A stretch of DNA of 64,000 bases from Thunnus maccoyii (Eukaryota; Chordata; Actinopteri; Scombriformes; Scombridae), in NCBI RefSeq assembly GCF_910596095.1, contig NC_056550.1, forward strand, positions 3,720,001 through 3,784,000, in the 5' to 3' direction. The position numbers were made by a program, and so were the translations under genes. The notes below the pieces were generated by a model. The model did no database searches. It was not told the DNA's origin and worked only from the letters and a program-made list of their open reading frames with translations. Shown here piece after piece: positions 13,868 to 26,800 of the stretch (its first letter is position 1; each line of letters starts with the position of its first letter).

Positions 13868-15355
13868 ACACACACTCACACACACACACAACAAATAACA
13901 GTCTCAGCAAAATCTGCAGATGAGTGCTGCAAACCTGTGTGTTCTCATCAACTGCAGTTAAACAGATATTCTCAAAACAATAACAAGACGACCAGTACGG
14001 AAATAATTCACTGGTTAGTCGATGATCAGAAAATGAATCAGTGACTGTTCAGTTTAAGTCATTTATCAAGTAAAGGTACCAAACATTTGCGGTTTCCATC
14101 TTCTCAGTTGTGAAAATGTGCTGCTTTTCTCTGTTTTATATCGTTGTAAATTGGAATTTTTTTGACTGTTGGTGAGACTAAAACCCCATTGAGACTGGAT
14201 GAAATGCTCTCTGTGCTCCTCGATGATTTAACCATGGGGAAAATGACAGGATATGGTCTGTAATAGACATAGACATGGACATTCAGCAGGACAAAGCCAA
14301 AAGCCTCCACAGGGGGGCACTGGAGATTTGAAGGTGAGGCAAAGATGCTGTTTAAGTCAAAAATCGTCCTCCTTCACAGTCAAATGTGAACACACAGACA
14401 TGGAACACATGTGATATGATTTGCTGTGACTTACACTTCCTGAGGATATCATTATCTATAGAAATCAGAGAAAAAAGAGGCTTCAGAATTTGACTGAGAA
14501 TCATCACATTTTTAAGTTTCTTCAGTATCAAAGTAATCAAGTGATAGTTGTCTGTACATCCATGGACACATTGTAAACATGAATTGCTAATAGCTAATTC
14601 AGCATACTTGGAGCCAATTTGCCAAAATGTAAACAAATGTGGTGTAAAACCAGAGCTCAAAAGAAATACCTGTATCTACATTACAATGACCCATGTGAGC
14701 TTTAATGGGATTTTGCTCTCTGATAGTTAATTTTTTTCTGTCACTATATTGGCTCTTAAATAACCCTGTATGTTGGTATTAGTATGTTTCCATCTACCAA
14801 ATTAGCACAACAGTTTTGACTTCCTTCATTTTCACACCAAAGTCAAATTTCGCACCTGGTAAAAAAAAAAAAAAAAAACAGCTCTTCCCATGGAAAAAAC
14901 TCAGAGGTCCACTTTAAGATATATCATTTCAGACGGGATTCAAATTACAGGAGGATCAATGAGTTTGCTGAAAAACAGTAGGTCATTTCACCTGCAACTA
15001 TTACTGGGGAGGGAGTGAAAAGGACTGGATTAAAATCACTGACCAAGGCAGGTAAGTCAAAATAACCCCTCCCCTAGAGACATAAATCCAGTACAAATGG
15101 GGCTTTGTCATTATTTATAAAAAAAAACAAAAAAAAACTGATTGATATTGAAATAGTCTTTATTTGCTGTGGTTGACAGGCCACGGACTGAGGTTCAAGA
15201 CCAAGGCAGAGAAGCGGAAAGCTGAGGAGGATGAGAAGAAGGAGGACGAGAGGAAGGAGGGCACAGAGACGGAGAGAAGCTGCAGCTCTCCTCGGCCTCT
15301 CTCAGATCCACTCACAGAGCTGCAGGAGCAGTCAAAGGCACAGCTGCCACTATGA
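9456..15355 (+). CDS. dus1l: tRNA-dihydrouridine synthase 1-like (DUS1L), 13 exons, complete
   Basis: FMN-dependent enzyme that reduces uridine to dihydrouridine in the tRNA D-loop (yeast Dus1 acts at U16/U17). Coding exons: 9456-9692, 9861-9969, 10107-10157, 10410-10522, 10668-10750, 10954-11057, 11236-11383, 12125-12221, 12450-12538, 13210-13379, 13456-13493, 13750-13825 and 15180-15355. Phases agree throughout, giving 496 aa (human about 473). Start: ATG at 9456, reading [10 protein letters not shown] as in the human protein. Visible motifs: [12 protein letters not shown] near residue 20 (TIM-barrel FMN site), DLNLGCP with the expected catalytic Cys at about 108, CKIRVF, TVHGRTK and FANGNI (phosphate-binding), then [11 protein letters not shown]. 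The C-terminal part has a basic [11 protein letters not shown] stretch (possible nuclear signal) and a zinc-finger-like cluster [12 protein letters not shown]...CRGCC across exons 11-12, then a Lys/Glu-rich tail. The exon 12 donor is GTCAGT, slightly unusual. ATTAAA at 15490 or 15525 could be the poly(A) signal. Exon edges are read by eye against the remembered human protein. Confidence 0.95.
13837..13890. repeat. (CA)n microsatellite in DUS1L intron 12
   Basis: An imperfect CA-dinucleotide run starts about 12 bases after the exon 12 donor at 13826, interrupted by single T changes. Being this close to a non-consensus GTCAGT donor, its length could influence splicing. That is inference only. 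Confidence 0.9.
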
Positions 15356-17578
15356 GCAGGACAATGACTATCTCTACATGCACAAACCAAACTCTCAATA
15401 TGACTCTGAGCTGTCACTGGTTATGACTAACTCAGTTAAGGCCACTTCTCTGATTAGACTCTCTGATAGACACCTGGGGATCATCTCATATTAAAACATC
15501 CTAGAGACATTTTGATATCAAAAATTAAAGTAGGTTCACACAATATTCTTGTGCCACGAACATTTCAGCCATCTTCATTATGTTGTGTTACCCATTGAAG
15601 AACAGTTCAGTCCAGATGTTCACTATAGTACAGATCAGTGCAACAAGGCTGCTGTGTGGGGCTACTTTGGTTTATTTTGCTGCTGCTGAAGACATTAGTT
15701 GGCAAGCTGATGTGTTTATTCAGCCAATAGTGAGATGTACTCAGAGGGTAATTAAGCGTCATGGAAGCAGGTAACCAGATTCATGTGTTAAGTAGAGGTG
15801 GCCATGATTAGTGAGGATGTACAGTATACTCACAACACAGCTGCTGCTAGGTAACCTCAGTGATAAGTGTCTGTCTGTACGGGATTGATGATGTAATATG
15901 GATGGACATCGATCAGCAGACCAAAACCATATTTTTTTATGTGATGTGGATTTCCTAGAGAATGATCAATTTGGGATTTTTTTTTTTTTTTGATGGGACA
16001 GTTGGGAAGTTTCCTCATCTTTTATTTTTAAGACAAAGATTTTATTGGGAGGATGAATTTTGGGGCAAAGTTGTTACTGAGCCACCAAAGTTAAAAGATT
16101 CCGATTGATGGAGAAAAACCCTGTCTTCACAGATTTTATTTCTTTCATTTAAGTTCATGAGTGTAGTTGCATTTTCAACTCATTAGTTGAACTATTTATT
16201 TTTGGTAAAAGTTTGCCTGTAGTACATTGTCTCATGTTTGTGCCTTTTGATGAGAAATACCACTGCCTATTCAGATATGAACTCAAGCTCATAAGGCGAA
16301 AAAGGGGGAGAGAAGGATTAAAGTGGTGCTCCATCTGCTGTTGTCTAAGACATGCCCAGTGACTACACGGTCCAAAGAGATGCATTTAAAGGTGCTACCT
16401 GTGTAATTGTGCATACAGTGTAAAAAGTCATACCACAACATTTTGGGAAAGGTACTTCTTTACCATCCTACAGTCATCTAAGCAGCTCAATATCAAAGTC
16501 ATCTGTGTAAGTGTTTAGCCTAGCTTAGCACGAAGTTTGGAAGCTAGCGCAACTCTTATCAAAAGTGGAAATAAATGAAACTCCAAAAAACTTAACTCAC
16601 TGTATCAGAAGTGAAAAATTACATATTGTGACACATGACTTTTGGATGTTTGGTGACTAGCTTGTTTGATAATAAGACAACATGTAAAAAACAGAACAAG
16701 CAAGCTTTGGAGGATTTTTTAAAAAACTTTTGGTGGAGGCTAGCTCTTTCCTGTAGTAGCCTTTTGCTAAGCTAGCCTGAAAATGTCATATTTTTCAACT
16801 GAACACAGAAAAGTTATTTATTGTCTCATCTCACTTAAAAGCCCTGAAAACTTGGTTTCAAGTAATTTTTTTATGACATTAAATAATCATGACATAACAA
16901 TAAAGGACACTAAGTTCAATTTTGTAAAAAGTCACCTTTAGGTATTATTCATGACAAATGTAACACTCAGAAACCTGGCAACACAAGCAAACAACAGTTG
17001 AAATCCAGAAACTGCTAAATCCTGATTGGCGCACAGTATGTGACATCATCTTTTTTCAGCTGAGCCCCGCCTACGTCAAACCAGTCCAAAAAGCACTGAT
17101 ACTAAAACTGTTCTAACTTTGAGAGTAAATAAAAAAATAAATACATATAAATAAAAAATCCTCACGTTCAAGTTCCTCTTGTTGCTGATGATGTTTGCTG
17201 TGGATAAATAATTACAGCATTTATGAATTAGACAGATAAAAACAGTTTCATCAGCATGTCAAATGTTGACTGATGGAAGGTGAGTATCACCAACAATGTA
17301 GTTAAGCATCAGCAGCATGCAACGAGTCAGGATGCTTATCTTATCTAGCAGTGCCTTCTGAAGTGAAACATGAACTATCACTCTTTGCTTCATCTAAATG
17401 TGGATGTCAGCGAGTTGACTGATGATTCAGGTTTCTGCTTGTTTGCAGTTTTGGTTAAGTGTTGCTCCTGCAGTGAAATCTATTGTGACACACTGTTCAA
17501 AACTTAATGTCGAGTGTTTTGTTTCCGGTTTGATTATTAATTAATTTTGTTTTGTCTTTACATATATTTGATGAATGT
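15356..17578. other. intergenic spacer between DUS1L and the protease array
   Basis: Holds the DUS1L 3' UTR of unknown length, then AT-rich sequence. Around 16500-16790 there are 'tagcctagcttagca' and 'gctaagctagcc' blocks typical of old dispersed fish repeats. No open frame resembles a known protein. Homology to the array units starts abruptly near 17579. Confidence 0.5.
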
Positions 17579-18854
17579 CATCAGTATAGTGTCAGCATAG
17601 ACTCTCGGTGTAAGTAACTTGCTCCCTTTAAGCACATAGCTGATCTACAGAACACATGGCAGCTTCAATATATTTTGCCCAGAGACAGAGAAACCAACTA
17701 GGAGTCTGAAACTCACTATAAAGCTGTGTAAAGCTGAGGGGAGCTGCAGAGTCGCTGATAATTCTCTGTAGGTTCATCACTACTAGTGACACTTCTCACA
17801 TCACACACTGTCATTTCATACATTATAGCTGCTTTAAAAGAACCCTGTGGAGTTCTTGACCACTATTAGTACTTTGGAGCAATTTTCTGTGTGTTGCCTT
17901 CAGGGCCACTGAACAAATGGATTTTGAACTGTTGTCATGTCATCTCCATGACAACTGCACAAACTCCATTTGCTGTGGAAGACCATGAGCAGCAGGTAAA
18001 AGCTCTAGAAATCCTGGTAAGGTAACCTTGAGTGAAGATCATTTTGTCAAACATTCAATTGTTGTTTGTAGATTTCACTGATAACAAAACATGTCAAAAT
18101 ATCATTGACACTAGATGAGAGATCACTAAACTCATACTGATTCATGAATGTCCAATCTATCCTATAATTATTGAGATATTTTAGTCTGTAGTGGTGGACT
18201 GACTGATCAGCCGTCCATTGCTTGAGTCAAGCTGCCAGCAAGGCCAACAAATCAGATTTTAAAAAATGTCACTAAGAAAAAGTTGATTAATTTCAGAGCT
18301 ACACAAGAGAACACTTTTCTCACATGTATTGAAAGTGCGTTAATTTCAGGGAAATGCATCCAGCTGTTCTGGAAATGAACGAAAATTGCATAAAATGTGG
18401 CATCTCATCTTGAGATGAATTCTGCAAGACATATGAAGTAAAAAAAACATGTAGTTGAGGATACATGTGTGAGAGGAAGGGTTAGTGTGTTAGTTCAGGA
18501 GTGGAGGGGTGTATACTGTGTGTAGATAAAAATGTCTGTTTTTGTGAATATGCCCAAAGCATGTGGACTGTGTTTGTTGCTAGAATGTAATACAGTGTGC
18601 CATCTGACTGTGCTGAACTTACTCCACAAGGGTTTGAACAGAAATTTTCCAAAACACATAGAGACACTGAAAGTGATGCTTAAAAGCTTTAATGCAAAGA
18701 ATTTAGTTGAGGAAAGCAGAGTACATGTCATCCAGTGTAAATGACTGCATGGACTGACAGAACAATCCGAGAAAAACTAGAAAGAGGCGGGTTGTCTGGT
18801 GAGTCGACTGGACAGCTTCAGCTTCTGGGAAATTTAGACCTTGGCTGAAGCTTT

Positions 18855-21800
18855 CTAGCCGCGGTGGATGTAACCGTTGATGAAGTCCAGATACTCAGAC
18901 ACTCTGGTGTAGAGGCCAGGGCGGTTACTGAGACCACAGCCTTCAGGACTCTCATAACTCACAATGCCCACCTGCTTAAACTCACCACCAACACGACACG
19001 CCAGCGGGCCGCCTTCATCCCCCTGAAGAGGACAAAAAAACACGACCTTCTTTGTGTAAGTGCTTGATTCAGTGTGTAGTTTACCTCTATGTTAAAACAT
19101 CAGTTACTGTCATGTCAGATTTACTCCCAGCTGCCCACATTCAGCATCTAAGATTGATTTTATGTTGAGAATTGAACTTGTATCTCAACTGACTTAAATA
19201 GTAAAACTCACTGTGCAGGTGTCCTTGCCTCCTGCCATGTACCCTGCACACAGCTCTTTAGACGTCAGCCAAGGATAAGCCGCCTTACAATCCTTATCAG
19301 AGACGATGGGGATCTTCAACTCCTGAAGGGTTTCTGGAGACGGCAGTGGAACTGCATGGACACATATAGAATAAGTGATATAATGATGTAGTTTAGTGAC
19401 CAAGGTATTTGTGGCTGGATGTTTTAATGTTTTTCTGTCTGTGGTAAACTAAGCCTTGAGAGAGGAGATCATATCATTCATAGTGGGTAGGGTCATATCA
19501 TAGTAGGGTCCATGGTCCAGAATAAAGATAACAATTAAACTCAGTCTGTACACACCTACAGTCCTGAGAGAAACCTAATTAATCAGGCCAAATAAGTGAA
19601 AACACCTATGGAGCCCTAAATTCTCCATCAAACTCTGTATAGTTAGATGAGAAGAACAAACTAACACATTATATCTCATTTGTTGAATCTGTATGAAAAC
19701 AGTTTTGGTCACCTACTTGATGTGCAGAACTTACCATCATTCTCAATGTGGCCCCAGCCAGCGATCCAACACTCAGATGATGCATGAAAGTTGACGTTGG
19801 CCGTGGACAGAGTCACCCGTCCACCCTGTCCTTTAGTCAACTTTTTCTTCAGCCAGACCAGGGCGATGTTGTTCACAGAGCCTCCGCCAAAGGATCGGTA
19901 CTGAGGGTGTTTGTAGACATCATTTACACCCACGTAACGTGTAGTCGCCTCGTGCAGCTTGTATGAGCCAACAAAAACCATTGATCGACGCAAGCTAGGT
20001 TTACGCTGGCTGGCAACACAAACACACATATACTGTGTTAGTTTTTCAGCATTTTTTGATGACCCTTCATTATGTACATATACCTTAACACACACAACAC
20101 ACTTGTATTCCATTATGTAGGTGGGTTCTGCAAAAGTGGGACATTTAAGCATTGCCTTGTTTTTCCATTTGACTGGATGAAACCAATAATGATTATATAT
20201 CTATTAGTCGCTTATATTTGTGTGACATCATCATTGTGGGTGTAACAGAAATTCATACAGTCTGGTTGGTGTGTGTTCAGAGTGTAAGGCCAAATAAATT
20301 GTACTGGTATTTTTATAATACAGCATCACATTTCGGTAGGTTGTTCTGATACCAGGCTCAACATATTCATATTGACTATGGATCAAACAGCTACAGGTAA
20401 TGTGAAATGGATTACTCATAGTGATGAACTCACAGAAAATTATCATCCGACTCTGCAGTTCCCTTCAACTCAACGGAGCTCATTGATTTGATTCTCCAGT
20501 TTGCAACTTAACTGTTTTGTTTCACTCTCACAGTTCTCACTGTGTAATTTTCAGCTGCAGCAGACAGCTGTGGTCAATGAAAAGGCTCTAAAAACCCACT
20601 TTACACTACCTGCTTAGCACCAAATAGCAAATGGACTAATTAGCAACTAGCTGGTGAACATTGTGGAGCATTTAGCAGCCAGATATGTTTCACAGGAGTT
20701 GTTAGAGACAAAATTCACAACTTAAAGAGAGTGAAAATGCTTTTACAGTTGTAAAGTCACAAGAAACACAACTCCAAATGAATGTTAATATTTCTGTGTG
20801 TCTGTTGGATGTGTGAATAACCAACTTTAAACACTGTCAGAGGTGTGTCTACAGCTTGCTGCTCGAAGTAGCCAAAACCTCAGTTATTTTAAAGTTTAAA
20901 CAAATACAAATTGGCCAGCTACGGCCTTGTATCTTAATCATCTTTATTTTTCTGGGGATTTGTATTTTGAGCACCGCTTAAGGTGTTAGCGTATTTTATG
21001 CAGTATTATTGCAATACTAACAGACAAGGATAATGAGCTGGATCAAGATGTTAAAGTTGTCAATTTTGTACCATATTTATTAGTTTTCAGAATCTATGTC
21101 CACAACTATTTTAACTTTAGCCTCAGTTACCCATTGTACTTTATGACAAATTATTTATAATATTTTAGTGTTCAAAGCTTTATTCACTGGTTAAACAGTT
21201 TTCATGGGTTAAAGTAACAGCAGTCACACTTTCATTGAGGTTTGTTGTTACATGAATTGTATTAAAATGTTAATGTTAAAATGTTCAAATGTATATTGAT
21301 AGTTATTGATTTCAGTATAATTATTAAATGTTTTCAATGAAAGCAATTGAAGTTTTGAATCAATTCAGTAACTTTTAACTTTTCAACAGTAATCAGTTTG
21401 CCAGTATTTCTTTCTACCATAAGTCTCCGGGGTAAAAGCCAGCGCAGTGGTGATACAAGCAATCAGTGTTATGCAGATGATTAGTGTCCTGTGAAAAAAA
21501 GACAGTTACACACTTACTCATCCCAGCAGCTTGCAGCGGTCAGCACCCACTGATCGTTGAGGATGGAGCCGCCGCAGCGCCAGTTATCGGTGCCATCAGA
21601 TGTTGTGATGCTTATGTGAACCATCCACGGCCATCTGTCCTTAACAGCATCCTTCTTCCCAACGATGGAGCTCTCCACCTCAGCCCCAAACAAACCTTTA
21701 GAAAGATGCAATGATGAAACTTTGTAAAAGTTATGTTGAGGTAGAAGTATTGAGATGGTTACATTAAGTATAAAGTTGAAAGTGTTTGACATATTTGACA

Positions 21801-23158
21801 AATCAGACATTGTCTTTGGTTGATTCTACAGTCTGGTCACTACAGGAAGAGATGCTGTGTAAATAGTTTGCACAGATCAACCTAAAATGTCCAGGTATGT
21901 TGTTTTGCCAGAGAAGACTGCAGATATTGATACCATGTTTCCTAGTTGGCTCTTAAGATTTTTTTATTTCTTTATTTGGTGTTTCAAGAGAAACTATGGT
22001 CCACTTTAACACAGTTCTGTAAAATAACTCATTTTCTTCATCACAGTTTAGTTTGGTCGTCTTTCTGCCGCTGAAACAAATGTACTAAAGAAAATAGTTA
22101 AGATTGCATCTAAAATTACTGGTCACTTATTGGTCTTTAAGGTGTATTCTTGTTGCAGCTTAGTTTTCAGGATTTAATGGTACTTTGTGTATTTTAATAC
22201 GATTTTATTCATATGCTGTGTTGAATATTGTCCTGGCTGTGCAGCTCTATGAGTTTATCAAGGTGAGTTCCTAATGTTTGTTGTAATGGCAATAAAGTTA
22301 ATTAAACTCTCAATTGAACTCAGCTTAACTACCACATTATGATTTGTAAAAATGTTTGTCAGTTTATTAAGGTAGCAAATTATATTTTACTAATAAGAGT
22401 AGGTATGTTGAAGTTGAAACTCCACTAAATGACTCATCAGTCCTTCTGGTGATATTAGAATAATGTTCTTTAGATGACAAGGAAAACGTTAACCTTGACT
22501 CAACTTAAAAATAGATTCACAACTCACACTAAATCCTTTCTAATTAAATCAACACAATGCAGTTTAAATTCTAACTGAAACAGGTGTTTATAAGTAAAGG
22601 CACCATTTCAGCAGAGTTGGGATGAACATTTTAAAAACTGTAATAGGTCATTCCCTCATTATTAAAGAGTGCAATATTGTGTTGTGACATTTTGGCAGGA
22701 GGAGCCGGGGTTTTTAACCATCAGCTCTTAGGTTTTTTAACCAGTCCCTTCTTATAATAAAAGCATTTGACTACAAACACTCACATCGGGAAGCATGTCA
22801 ACAATCACAACTTAATAACTAATTATATGACAACAATGAAATTATGGAAAACACAATGACACCAGTAAAGAAACAGCACCATGAACACATAAAATCAAAC
22901 TATGTCCATGAGTCTGTGGCCCTGGTGCATGCTGGGAGGATTCCCTACATGCCTACCTCAGGATGCTACGATAGAGACATACAAACTACACATTTTTAGA
23001 TGAACTCTAATAAGAACGTTTAATATTTGGCCTCCACTGCCAACTTAATTGAATACAAATAAGAATTAACACATTGGTCAAAATGTACACTGAATGTCTT
23101 TCTCACCTCCAGTGTTGTGGATCAGGACCAGCACAGTCAGTAGTTTGCAGAAAGCCAT
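18855..23158 (-). CDS. protease gene A: secreted S1-fold pseudoprotease (tryptase-like), 270 aa
   Basis: Exons in gene order: 23107-23158, 21518-21695, 19735-20009, 19212-19351, 18855-19022. All introns are GT-AG with matching phases, and the sum is 813 bp. [17 protein letters not shown] is a signal peptide; exon 2 opens the chymotrypsin fold at SSIVGKKDA. Core motifs: [45 protein letters not shown] and [14 protein letters not shown]. Catalytic His57 is Ser73, Asp102 is Asn124 and Ser195 is Glu218, so no proteolysis is expected. The S1-pocket Asp (residue 212, in KDTC) remains. The residue before IVG is Ser, so a trypsin-like enzyme could not activate it. A is distinctive: IVGK for IVGG, no N-I-T glycosylation site after HI, and a stop right after HRG where the other copies run on EEASAEV. 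Overall layout and length match mast-cell tryptase/PRSS-like fish genes. Function unknown; binding or decoy roles are inference. ATTAAA (minus) at 18688-18693 may be the poly(A) signal. Confidence 0.9.
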
Positions 23159-23190
23159 GGCTGTGATGGAGTGAGGCAGTGGCCCTAAGC

Positions 23191-23196
23191 TTTATA
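23191..23196 (-). promoter_or_regulatory. TATA box of protease gene A
   Basis: TATAAA on the minus strand, 33-38 bases before the ATG, in a block conserved in all five copies (CAGCTG E-box, then TGTGTGTATAAAGC). The spacing implies a 5' leader of only about 5-10 bases. Confidence 0.7.
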
Positions 23197-23810
23197 CACA
23201 CAGCTGGAGATAAAATCAGCTTCTAATCAACACTAATCGCCTTCCCTTTCCTCTCAAACCAGAGGTGGAAAAATACATTTACTCAATTATTGTCAAGTAC
23301 AAATTTCAAATACACGTATTTTGCCTGAGTATTTTCATTTTGTAAGGATTTATATATTTGCTGCACAACATTTCAGAGAGAAATATTGTGCTTTTAATAT
23401 ATTTTATATTCATCTCAGACTTGTAGCACTTTAATTAACAAGGTTATAGATTTAGAACATTGGCTCTTTAAATATAACTCACTGAATGTTTAAACTAGAG
23501 TATTTTGGTCAAAAGGAACAGCTGAATTCTCTATTTCACTCATTTAAAAGCAGCTTTTTTACAGTAAATTGATATTATGAAGGATATTCTGGCTCTCCTG
23601 CCTGTCCTGATCCCAATAATAGTACAAGAAATTCAAAATTATTTTGTTATCATAGTGTTTCTCTAATTTTATTGTTGGATTTAGTCTATCTGCTGCTCAG
23701 ACTGTTTTTAGGCACCAATATATTGTTGCATAACCCTTTATTTCAACCTTCCCTATTTGAGAGTAATGAACAGTATATAAACACTCAATAAATCATTTAT
23801 AACACACTAT

Positions 23811-26800
23811 CAGGGCCGTGCAGAGACCTTTAGAGGGGCAGATGGAACAAGACTTTTAAACACCATACACCGACATTACTTACAACATAACATGTTGAAT
23901 TATAGCAACCCTTATTCAAACAGAATACAACATGGAGTCTTACAACAAATCGCATCATAGTATATCATTGTCCCCACCTGATGATATCGGAGGGGGACCA
24001 TGATTCTCTCTCTATTGTCTGTGTGTGTGTTCTGTTGGCAGTACCTTGTTCTTTTCAATTTAAAGTCACAACAGTCTTATTCAGCAGCGCAAAAATCACA
24101 CTCAGCTGTATCATCTCAACTATCAAATAGCATCTCAAACGTTCCTGATGATGTTACTCCAACATGAAAATGATATTTGTCATTATAACAGCAATAATAA
24201 ACGCCAAGATGACTACACACGTAGCAATCCAAACATTCACTTATCTGTGCACATCTCTCACAAAAAAAGTTTACATAATTTCAAAACAAAAACAAGGGCA
24301 GAAACATTCATAAACTGAATGTGATGACACATCAAACTGTACACTAAACAGAGCTCTCTGTCAGTATTTTTATTTATCTCTTCTTTTTAATAACCTCCAC
24401 CTCTTCTTACAGCCATGTGAACTGTAGCTGCTATGCAGATCAGCCATGGTACTAAAAACCACAGTGATACATTTGTGCCTCATAATCATCACTTCATAGT
24501 ATGTTGAGTATCACCAGTATGACCTAAGGCACACATGTTTTACCTGATGGGGTACATAGTACAGTTGCTGTTGAGGGGGTTGCTGGGGAGGTTGCTGCCG
24601 TCATAACATGCTTTTCATTACGCTAACATGTCGTTTCCCTCACTTCTATCTCTTCGCGAGGACGGAAGAATTTAATTCACCAAACAGGACGTCCTCGCTC
24701 ACTCTAGTGTCATTTTGAGGAGACGGTGTATGTAGAAGTCAGCTTTAAATATGTAGAACTTATTAAGTAACAGTTTAAACTCTAAAGTTTGAATCGAAAA
24801 TCTATTCATACAATTAATTAGCCTAATACTTTACACTGTTACTTAATAATGTATACATAGTGATAGCTGGAAGGAAAACACCTGATAACTGCTCCAATTT
24901 GTATCATTTGATTATAGATCTATAGCATCGTCTGGCTGTCACAGAATAAGACACAAATAGACGATTTAAACCCGTTAATTACTGAACGAACAGAACCGAT
25001 ATAAAGGAACAATAAAAACAGCTGTAGCCTGCAGAATATGTCTGAATAAAACGTTGCTTATTTAGTTTGTGAAAATCTGACGTGATGATTTTGTAGGAGA
25101 CACACTGAAACGGAGAAGAAGAAAGGAGAAGCCTTTTGGCTTATGGAGAAAAGAAAAGAAAGTCACAAGTTTTGAGAGTGTTTTTTGTGATTGATTCATG
25201 ATTCAGTAATTTTCATTTTATGAATAAATATGATCAGCTGCTGTTGGTACTTTCATTCCTGTCCCACAGGTAGTTTTGCTGATCTGCTGTATGACGACAA
25301 CAGCCGACTGTTTACTGTCCCGTCAGATCAGCTGACCAATCAATACACACATTACATACATAGCGTAATGAAAAGCACCCATACTTTTTCCACTCAAGCA
25401 GCACACTGTGGTGAGCTGGTGGCTAACTGAACAGGCTGTACAACAAACGTGCACGTTCACTTCACTTCGTCTTGTAAATACACCAAACAACGCGCACATA
25501 ACACCGCTGCAAAACCCCGCTTACCGGCAGCTGAAGTTCTCCCTTTTTAGAGCGAAATGAAATTCTCCCGCAGAGCGTCTGTCTGCAGCGTCCCTGGTTG
25601 CCGCAGCAACTCAGTTACGACTGTTAGGGTACGTCACGGATGACCTCAGGTGAAAGGTCATCATGTGACTGACGGCAGCGGTCATGACGGTCATTTTATT
25701 AGGGCCTGAGCCCCAAAGGAGCGAAGACCCTCTTGTATCTGTTGTGGTTCTTTCTTTCTTTCTTTCTTATCTCGCCGTTTCAAAACTAAATTTGACCCCC
25801 TACACATGTTGAAAAACTCTCCAAATGTGGTACGCACATCAGGTATGGTGAAAAATTTGATAAAATGTGAAAATTATCCCCCAAAGTGCCAAAATGTGCC
25901 CTATAGCGCCACCTATGTATCTAATATGGCAGCCACGGCCTGTAGGAATGTCGTAGAGAGATCGAACCAAAACTCAATTATTCGTCTCATCAAGACCTAC
26001 AAATCATATGCTGACACCCTTCCCTAAATCCAACAGGAAGTCCGTAATATGCCCATCAAAGTACGACTTTGTGCCAATTTTAGACCCCCAAGAAACGCTA
26101 TCTCCTCCTAGAGCGTTATGGTATCGGCTTCAAACTTTAATACATGACTTATCACACTATGCTGAACAAGTTATTAAAAACTTTGTAATAACTCGACCAG
26201 TTTAGATATTATAAGCCCCGAAAGTTGAAGTGCCACATCGCACCTTACAATGTAAACCAATGGGGAGGCAATCTCTGAGCATGGACTTTGTGCCAAACTG
26301 AGGCGTCTGACATCTAAACTATAAGTCAGACCACTTTCAAACCTGTATGAATGGATTCACGACGAAAATTCCTATACGAATGTGATTTTTAATGTGAGAT
26401 TTGGCCAAAGTCATGGGATTTATGAAGATATTTCCACTAGAAGACTGCTCTGAAATCCTTCTCTCCAGCTGAGAGGGAGAGGGAGGGAAGAAAGTGGGGG
26501 GATGGGTGTCACGTTAAATGGAGCTCATTTTTGAAGGATACAGCAGAAAGGTCTATATACATACAGTACATTTATACAAACTTTGTATGAAGTTTGGTGT
26601 TATTATCATTCATTTTACAATAATTATGAGTCTTATATGTATAATTCAGCACTGAGGATGACCTATGAGGGGAAGGGGAAAATGGAGTGAGAGTGACAGT
26701 TTAGTGATAAAGTGCTGCAGAAAAATAAATATTACTACTAAAATTTGTAGCTCTGTACTGCAGTATTTCCTTTATTAAGGCCCAAGCACCCAGCGGTTCG

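Noticed and set aside
18482-18744. Small open frames of 61-78 codons on both strands, present in all five units (also near 28510-28770, 36660-36924, 47000-47264 and 56304-56566)
   Set aside because: They lie in the 3' flank of the protease genes and overlap on both strands. The copies are almost identical duplicates, so staying open is not evidence of coding. No domain is recognisable.
23197-23270. A bipartite PTF1 (pancreatic) element upstream of the protease TATA box
   Set aside because: An E-box and a GGGAAA-type motif are both present, but they are too far apart for the known PTF1 arrangement.
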